DNA of 64,000 nucleotides from Miscanthus floridulus (taxonomy: Eukaryota; Streptophyta; Magnoliopsida; Poales; Poaceae). Positions 57,701 to 64,000 of the stretch are shown here, piece by piece. The stretch spans positions 19,942,502 to 20,006,501 of the forward strand of contig NC_089591.1 in assembly GCF_019320115.1 (NCBI RefSeq), written 5' to 3'. The translations under genes and the position numbers were made by a program. The notes below the pieces were generated by a model that was not told where the DNA came from, ran no database searches, and saw only the letters and a program-made list of their open reading frames with translations. How positions within the stretch are numbered: position 1 is the stretch's first letter; each line of letters begins with the position of its first letter.

Positions 57701-57940
57701 GTAAGTCTATAGGAAGCAGAACCTTTATTTTCCTATCTATGTACCGCTTGTGTTAATTCATTAATTGACACGGTTGTTATGTTACTGTTGCTTGTTATTA
57801 TGAAAAGTACTCTTCGTTGTGGACATGATGAATGGTGTGTAATGATTATATCTATATGGTGTGTGTTCGGTAAGTTATTAAAGTCCAGCTGAATTAGTAA
57901 ATAAATTATAAAAACCAAATGCAATTCTGTCACCGTCGGA
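57701..57940. other. AT-rich spacer, no gene seen
   Basis: AT-rich DNA between the F-box remnant and the CACTA-like repeats. The minus ORF 57733-57933 has no family resemblance. Confidence 0.5.
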
Positions 57941-58667
57941 TGTAAGGGTCATTGGCTATTTTGTCATCACCACCGTTCCACTCGCCATTGGTGAAGCAGA
58001 CAGCCACCACTGCCGCTATATTTCTGATGTGGCAGGGGTCAATAGTGTACCACCGTCGAATCATTTAGTAACCCAACACGGACTAAAGAATCATCATAGG
58101 TGGATCATACTATAATGCGATGGTGACCATGACCTATGACCAGATGGTTCATACGCTGAAGCAACAGTGATGTGGCCACCAAAGCGATGGTGAACACACA
58201 CTACACACAATCGGGTCATTGTGCAAGGCAACTATGATCCTGATCATTGGCCAAAATGACGTTGTTAGTGTATACCCACACAGACGGGTCGTGCTCCAAT
58301 GCGATGGAAACAATGACCTGATCATGGACAAATCATAAGCCAACATAGCGGTGTTAGTGTACTCCCACAAAGGTGGGTCGTACTCTAATATGACGGAAAC
58401 AATGACCTGATCATGGACGAATTATAAGACAATACGATGGTATTAGTGTATACCCACACAGGCGGGTCGTGCTCCAATGTGATGGAAGTAAGGACCTTAT
58501 CACGGATGGTTCATAAGATAATACAATAGTGTTAGTGTACATCATAGTCGGTGATGGAGCCGACAGTGAGGGCTATGACCATCACTATCGACAGCTTACT
58601 GCTGAAGATGAAATTCGGCTGCGATGGGGGTTACGATGTGGCTGTGAAAGGTCTGAATATAGTAGTG
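57941..58667 (+). mobile_element. CACTA-like transposon end with subterminal repeats
   Basis: The stretch has CACCGTCGG-type words, followed by a tandem array with 89-bp period (GGGTC at 58286, 58375 and 58464; an earlier partial unit at 58213). It ends TATAGTAGTG at 58667, the reverse complement of a CACTACTATA terminus. Subterminal repeats and a CACTA terminus define En/Spm-type DNA transposons. The partner terminus and a transposase gene were not found, so it is a fragment, or the element starts further left and includes the F-box remnant. Confidence 0.5.
58130..58550 (+). repeat. 89-bp tandem repeat (about three and a half units)
   Basis: The unit contains GTTAGTGTATACCCACACAG, then GGGTCGTGCTCCAATG and AATGACCTGATCATGG. 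The start-to-start distance is 89 bases for the last two intervals and 73 for the first, which is truncated. Confidence 0.83.
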
Positions 58668-59065
58668 AGGAATAATTTCCTTCCTTAACCAAAGTTTAAT
58701 AAGATTAAGTAATTAAACATACATTGTGATATCATATATAAGTAAAGTTTAATAAGATTAACTAAGCATACATTGCATATCCGGTGCGGCAACTTTAATT
58801 TATGACTAACAGTACAGGGAGTGGACAGCTGCATTTCACAGTGCTGCTGAATCTCCATCTATGTCATGTTGGGCATGTTCTTAATCTTGTTCAATTTTAT
58901 CGATCTACCATATATATCTCATTGGGCAGCAACAAGTCTAGACATCAATTCCCTTAGAACTAGTAGTGTGCCCGTGCTAACACAACGGTAAAATACAAAA
59001 CAAGATAAAATTTATAAAAAAGAAAACAAATGACCGGATTCAATAAGATTCATGTCTTATATATT
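58668..59065. other. AT-rich spacer with a short duplication
   Basis: An AAAGTTTAATAAGATTAA word is repeated about 54 bases apart (58690 and 58744). AGTAGTGTGCCCGTGC occurs near 58961. No gene is seen. Confidence 0.5.
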
Positions 59066-59322
59066 GTATACCCAAAAGCGGCCTTTGCAATTTACAAGTC
59101 TAACTTTGTGAGAGGCAATAGTTGGTTTTGCACTAGTTTAAAGCAAGTTGGGCACAGAGAGCAATATTGCAAGAATAAGAACAAATCAACTAATGTATTC
59201 TCAATTCAATTTGATTCTTGTTATTTGCATACCAAGGGTGTGCTAATGGTGTGAATGTTAAGTTCATTGGTACACCTATTGTGGGCTCAAAGAAGAAAGC
59301 CATTTGGGTGCACAAGAGTGTG
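59066..59322 (+). pseudogene. Ty1/copia gag fragment (SIRE-like)
   Basis: The plus strand reads YPKAAFAIYKSNFVRGNSWF, then CTSLKQVGHREQYC and GTPIVGSKKKAIWVHKS (59270-59320). This is the same gag-to-protease stretch found on the minus strand at about 1490-1720. It covers the zinc-binding motif (one Cys changed) and the linker only. The right edge runs into a LINE fragment in the opposite orientation. Confidence 0.8.
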
Positions 59323-60175
59323 TTCAAGTCACCTTTTAGGAGCCAATTCTCATGACATCTATTTAGCCAGTACAGTTCCTTCTGGTTCAATACATTCAGA
59401 TTTTCACTTATTAACCAAGCTTTCCTCACACATTGATCACTAGAAAGATATCCAGATTCCTCTATACTCTCAAGGGTAGCTAGTTCTTTCACAATAGCTT
59501 TTTTATTTCTAAGCTCACCCCACAAATTAAAGCCCCACCCCTTAAAGTACTGTTTTAGTAACTTCAATTTCTGTTGAATTTTGTCTAAGGTAGATCTAGC
59601 TCCGGACTGCCTGTTCCCGATTTTCTCCACTTGAACTAGAAAGTCAGGGTTATCTAACCATCTTAATTCAAATCTAAAATGAATAAGCTTTAAAGGTTGG
59701 ACAACCTCAAAAAAGAGGACGAGAGGGTTGTTTTCTTTCAATCAAAAGGATGAGAGGGTTATGGTCTGAAATTTCTCTATGGAGTTTCTCAACCATGACA
59801 TGAGGATAGATGTCTTCCCAACCACTTGATAAGTTGGGAACTCATGGTTATTGGACCAAGTAAAAAGATCTCCACTCATATCTAGCTCTCTCTGTTCATG
59901 AAAATGGATCAAAGTATTGAACATATCTTAGTATTTATTTAACCTTATGATTTTATTTCTCTCCTTGGTGTGTCTGATTATACTGAAGTCACCACCAATC
60001 AAGATGAGTTCTTTATTTGCAAAGCAAAAATGGGAGAGCTCAGATAAGAGAAATCTTATTTTCATCTTAGGCAGCACCATAAACAATCAGCAGGTTCTGT
60101 TTTACCTTATTCAGTTTATCCCATATATTAATCTCAATCATATAGTCTCTTTGCCCATCTAAATGACACCTAATT
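59323..60175 (-). pseudogene. L1-type LINE fragment: endonuclease end and pre-RT region
   Basis: On the minus strand the sequence reads DENKISLISELSHF and ELILIGGDFSIIRHTKE (about 60080-59965), the GGDFN motif of the apurinic-type endonuclease. It continues with ELDMSGDLFTWSN (59890-59850) and PLKLIHFRFELRWLDNPDFL (59710-59650), then the linker to the RT (WGFNLWGELRN, KELYWLNRCHENWLLKGD). A few frameshifts and stops interrupt it. It lacks the N-terminus and the RT domain, and is a non-LTR retrotransposon scrap abutting the copia fragment. Confidence 0.83.
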
Positions 60176-60714
60176 TTTTATTATGCTCTTAGATCGCTTC
60201 ATAGTCTCTTTTTATGTAAAGGAATCATTTAAAAGTGATTTGTAATTCTCACAGTAAGCAACGTGCGAAGGAATTACCTAGTAAAAAGTGGGACCAAGTT
60301 AAAGCGCGATCAGTCGCGTGTCGTGGGGGGAGCACGCGACCTATTTTCATGCCAATGGTCCTAGTCGTCCTCACACCACCCCCACCTCCTCCCCCGCCGC
60401 CCTCGGCCACCAGCTTCCTCGCTGGCGGCCGCGCCACCCACCGCCCGCTGCTGCAAGCTCCTCCGCCGCCCACTCCAACCTCTGTCGTCAATGTCCTCGC
60501 CCGCTGGAAAAATGCAACCACATCGACGCAGAAGAGGTAGACCGAGGTTGCGTGGGAAAAGGGGTCGCACCATCACGCTAGGTTCATGTGTTAAACTTTG
60601 CTTTACTAAATACCGCTCGCTAAGTTATTATTGCACGGTTGGTGTGATCTTGTTTTTTTTCATGACACAGTTCTGAACATATGATTGGGCTGAACGTTGA
60701 GCCCAGTGGACTCC
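60176..60714. other. GC-rich block of unknown origin
   Basis: From 60311 to 60540 the DNA is strongly GC-rich with CCNCC runs and has overlapping open frames on both strands. None resembles a known protein, and the poly-Pro/Ala composition follows base content. It may be a captured 5' exon or a transposon end; I cannot decide. Confidence 0.4.
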
Positions 60715-60740
60715 CCTTAGAGCAAGTATAATACGGGGCT
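60715..60740 (+). mobile_element. MITE, left fragment
   Basis: AGAGCAAGTATAATACGGGG resembles the terminal sequence of a common grass MITE family that starts GAGCAAGTATAATA. Its continuation (GGGTTGTAGCCTG...) is at 62668, so the solo LTR inserted in it. Confidence 0.5.
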
Positions 60741-62667
60741 TGTTGGTGCAAAAATGTGTCAATGCGCCGGACACACAGCAAGCCAAAAGGATCTGCTTGA
60801 TGGAGCAAGGCTGGAGATCCACTTGGCTTCAACGTAGGGGTGATCGATCCTGTGAATTCCTCCCAAGGCGTGCCAGTCAATTTAACCTACAATTGACAAG
60901 GAGAGAAAGTTTATTAGTAATTTAAGGTGGAACATGCCGATTTTGCCTAGACAGTTCCAAGTGTGCTGCTTCGGGAGCAGCCAGACGGGAAAATCGACTA
61001 AATAACTGATACGCACAGAAATCGGTTGTTACGAACTATAAAGCTCGTGCATCGCGGTTGATTTTATGTTGACAAGTACAATGCACGCATATTTAAGTAA
61101 AATCATCAACTAGGTGGGTATTACTAGTGTAATGCATTGAGCCGATGAATCTAACGAGAAAGGATATAACATGCGAACAAATTGACTATTTAGTACAAAT
61201 GGATCTACAAACGCTCTGAATCTAATCTGTTACCATCAATAGTGAGGTTCGATCGGATCGATGGCAGCTATGATGATGATAACAAACCAAAACCGAAGAA
61301 TTCGTAAAACCATCTATACATTGACAGACTTTCTAAAAAACAAGCTATATGTTGTGAATGCTCAAGAAAATCGGCTGATATAGCCGATTCAAGTGAAAAG
61401 GGACTACAACATGTGAACAATTGACTATTTAACATGGACAAACCTATGAACTCATCAGACCTAACCTGTTATCTCTAATAGTGGGGTTCAACTAGATCGA
61501 TAGCAGCCATGATAAAGACAACAAATCAAATCTTCAAAGTATACAGATCTATTCACATTTAACAGAATCATGAAGACACACTGTAGGCGTTAAAGCATAG
61601 GCGATCGGCTATTTAGCCGATGTAGGCATAGTAAATAGTTAAGGTCACGCCTGATCGAGAACAAATCTACTAACTAGCATCCTCCAATCTAAAGTGCCAT
61701 CAGTGGGGATCGATCGGATCGTTGCAGCCATAATAGCGAACTATAGACCAGATTTAACTAGCCAGTAAACCTCTACAGGATCATACGTGCCTTAACCACA
61801 TACTATGCGTGATCAAGATCGAGGTAGAATAGCCGATAAAACATAACCCATTGCTCAAAGTAAGAAATATCGTATTGTAACAAAGCAAACGACGGACTAA
61901 AAGGATGTAAGGCCGATCTAGATCGATCTCAACCAGGCAGGTTGATGTTGCTGATAATTAATGACAATAAGAACATCAGTAAGATCGGTAACTTAATGAA
62001 TCTACCTAAAGGATGTCACTCTTAGGTAGAGCCAATAACTTGACCTTAATCTAATTCGAGCAGTGGAGGTCAAACTTAACCGATGCAGCCATACTTGAAC
62101 TAGATAAGAGTCGATAACTAGCTTATACTAGAGCTCGCAGTGGAGGTCGAACTTAACCGATGCAGCCGTACAAACAGAAGTATAAGCCATGACGATACTT
62201 ACAGATAAGCTAAAGGTCGGCCGGACCGATGCAGCCCTGCTTGTTGAAGAACTCACCGAGATCTACACTACTCCTACTCCTAAGGGTTGGCGTAAAGCCG
62301 AAAAAAGTAACTTGTATTGATTGGATTGATGATCCTTTACAATAGCCAGGGTCCAATATTTATACCCGGAGCCTAAGCATGAATCCTACCCAAGTATGAC
62401 TTATTACAATCTTTGGTATAAAAGAAAATATTCCTAACTTAAGATAACTTGGACCCTAATCTTTCTCTTCTTGTAGAGTCCAACATGTATTTCCCAACGC
62501 CAACCGTAGCTCATTGTCGTTATCTGCTGACGTCATTCGAAGAGAGCCAATTCCAGTGCCATATCTGAATCAGCTGATATCGATTCTTATGCATTCGATT
62601 ACTTGATTGACACAATCTTGGAGGCTTTAAGTTCCCATGTTCTTCTTCCCAAATTTTGGTGTAAATA
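60741..62667 (-). repeat. 1.93-kb solo LTR of the Gypsy-1 family
   Basis: The reverse complement begins TATTTACACC and ends TTTTTGCACCAACA. It is collinear with the Gypsy-1 LTRs. The flanking five bases are GGGCT (60736-60740) and GGGTT (62668-62672), a target duplication with one transition. There is no internal DNA on either side. It is the most complete reversed copy in the window and serves as reference for the truncated one at 28676-30246. Confidence 0.88.
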
Positions 62668-62870
62668 GGGTTGTAGCCTGTAGGTGAGCTGAATGCTGAT
62701 GTGGAGGAGAGAGGAGAGGAGAGAGGAGAGAGGAGAGAAGAGAGAAGAGGATTGTAAGCTTACAGCTAGCTTATACATAGGAACCAAAAAGTTATGTGAG
62801 ATAGACAAGTGAGCTCTAAGCCGGTAAACTATTATATGAGTGGACCGATAGATTATCTTTAAGTTTTAAC
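62668..62870 (+). mobile_element. MITE, right fragment
   Basis: GGGTTGTAGCCTGTAGGTGAG is followed by a purine-rich GAGGAGAGAGG run (62702-62751) and TAAGCTTACAGCTAGCTTATA, then GTGAGCTCTAAGCCGG. This order is typical of a GAGCAAGTATAATA-type grass MITE. The matching right terminus is not found, so the end is degraded. Confidence 0.45.
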
Positions 62871-63261
62871 TAAGTAGCATGCCCATGCATTGCTATGGGA
62901 CAACTAAACTTTTGTACTTAAAAACACACGGATCGCACGATAAGATAACAATACTGTGAAAATAAATACCGACATTAAAGTGGCATTTAATTAAAAAAAC
63001 AAAGTTCGTAAATTAACACAGTCACGGAGAGCGCCGCGTTTCAGGCTCACAAACTCTACCGTATAGATCTTTTCGTGATGCGGCTAAGATAATGTTTTAT
63101 ATAGGTAGGAAGAAATCTCTAATATCCATTTCTTTCGTGCGCCAATAAATCCACGAAAAAGTTCCGCCGTATCTCCATACCATCATGTACACAGGTTCGA
63201 GTATATATGTAAATCACACCACGACAATATAAGTATGGATGTGTTATATTGTTACCAAAAA
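62871..63261. other. Spacer without recognised genes
   Basis: AT-rich DNA. It begins with AGTAGCATGCCCATGC (62873), a relative of the word near 58961. I see no gene or tandem repeat. Confidence 0.45.
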
Positions 63262-63395
63262 AACAATATTTTGCGTGTGATGTTTGCAACATCGCCATTA
63301 CAAAGTGCTATTTTGTGTGTGATGTTTGCAACATTGCCATTACAAGTGATATTTCGAACATGATGTTTGCAAATTATTATTGCAAGTATTATCTC
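63262..63395 (+). repeat. 42-bp tandem repeat, three units
   Basis: TGATGTTTGCAA recurs with TGTTTGC at 63281, 63323 and 63364 (spacings 42 and 41), each preceded by a TATTT(T/C)G-type word and followed by CATTAC or TATTGC. The ORF at 63249-63542 starts in the array and is not a gene. Confidence 0.8.
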
Positions 63396-63467
63396 GTGCG
63401 CTACTACAGGTATATACTATCTTCAACAGATCATGTCTGCTCCTGCCGCCAAACTAATGAGTCATTT
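63396..63467. other. Short spacer
   Basis: Seventy bases between the 42-bp repeat and the next LTR end; nothing recognised. Confidence 0.4.
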
Positions 63468-64000
63468 TGTCACGGAACCGACCAATTTATAAGAGCACAA
63501 GTACAAAAACAATCACCGAAACGATCAAATTCTCGAACTTGAGCCCATATAAACCCGGTAGTCAACCGAAATCTCAAAGGATTTCAAACCAACTTGCATA
63601 CAACCAAGATCACAGTAATTCAACATAACATATCGTATGTTACAACATTTCGCATACGTTCGCAAATAGGTTACATCATCACAGAGTCATTGTTATTACA
63701 AAACAAGTCTTGTAAACATGCGGAAGCAAATAGTTTAACTCACACACTGAGTTCAAATACACATACTGGTTTGCTGATCACAGACCGCAAATGCATTCAG
63801 ATAAGAGAATAGAGATCATGCCCATGATCTAGTCTTCATCACCCGCCGGGTGGAGACAATACTTGCAGAATCCCTGATATAGAAGGTCATCTGCAACAAG
63901 AGGGAATAAACCCTGAGTACGGGAATGTACTCAGCTAGACTTACCCGTCGAAAACCAAACAAATGACACCAAGGATTATGCATAGCTTAATGTAGTGGAG
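63468..64000 (-). repeat. Chromovirus-type LTR, reverse orientation, cut by window end
   Basis: It begins TGTCACGGAACCGACC, the reverse complement of the LTR-b end (GGACGGTTCTGGTACA). It continues with GAGCCCATATAAACCCGG (63541) and CTGCAACAAGAGG...GAGTAC (63891-63930), matching LTR-b in reverse order. It runs off the window. Confidence 0.8.

Noticed and set aside
60235..60581. Overlapping Pro/Ala-rich frames on both strands
   Set aside because: Composition-driven frames in GC-rich DNA; poly-Pro run and no conserved motif.
63262..63395. CRISPR-like array
   Set aside because: Units are contiguous 42-bp tandem repeats without unique spacers, in plant DNA.
1..64000. Intact host genes, tRNA or rRNA genes
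   Set aside because: None could be supported; every coding stretch with family resemblance is a transposon or the F-box relic, and all are broken.

Overview
This window is plant nuclear DNA. It looks like heterochromatin from a large grass genome, probably a panicoid such as sugarcane, Miscanthus or sorghum; that is inferred from element types and is not proven. I found no intact host gene, rRNA, tRNA or CRISPR array. Almost everything is LTR retrotransposon sequence nested inside other retrotransposons, plus a short right-hand segment with an F-box pseudogene, a CACTA-like end, a LINE fragment and a MITE split by a solo LTR.

Left half (1-33.7 kb): a minus-strand Ty1/copia element (SIRE/Maximus-like gag and protease) was split by a 30.4-kb Ty3/gypsy element, called Gypsy-1 here (2685-33082, target duplication ACCAT). 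Gypsy-1 was itself split inside gag by a second gypsy element, Gypsy-2 (5659-18282, target duplication GTTTC). Both gypsy elements order their domains as gag, protease, RT, RNase H, second (archaeal-type) RNase H, integrase, which is the Tat-lineage layout. Gypsy-2 also carries a 56-bp tandem array, a 260-bp duplication and a large antisense multi-exon gene between integrase and its 3' LTR. The 3' part of Gypsy-1 holds an inverted stretch resembling the Gypsy-2 gag leader, a long chromovirus-type LTR in reverse, and a reversed truncated LTR of its own family.

Middle (33.7-56.8 kb): an Athila-like element with gag but no visible pol is interrupted by a 766-bp TRIM. It is followed by another LTR-like block, then a pair of very long chromovirus-type LTRs (5.65 kb and about 4.5 kb) around only about 0.5 kb of internal DNA. 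Next comes a minus-strand Tat fragment interrupted by a 5.77-kb solo LTR with a perfect GCCCC target duplication.

Right end (56.8-64 kb): an intron-bearing F-box-associated pseudogene, 89-bp tandem repeats ending in a CACTA-like terminus, a second copia gag scrap, an L1-type LINE fragment, a 1.93-kb solo LTR of the Gypsy-1 family inserted in a MITE, a 42-bp tandem repeat, and the start of another reversed chromovirus-type LTR.

No coding region here is likely to give a functional protein. The decay is patterned: inside the gypsy reading frames the stops are overwhelmingly TAG, with some TGA at arginine positions and very few TAA. This is what C-to-T decay at methylated CHG and CG sites would produce.
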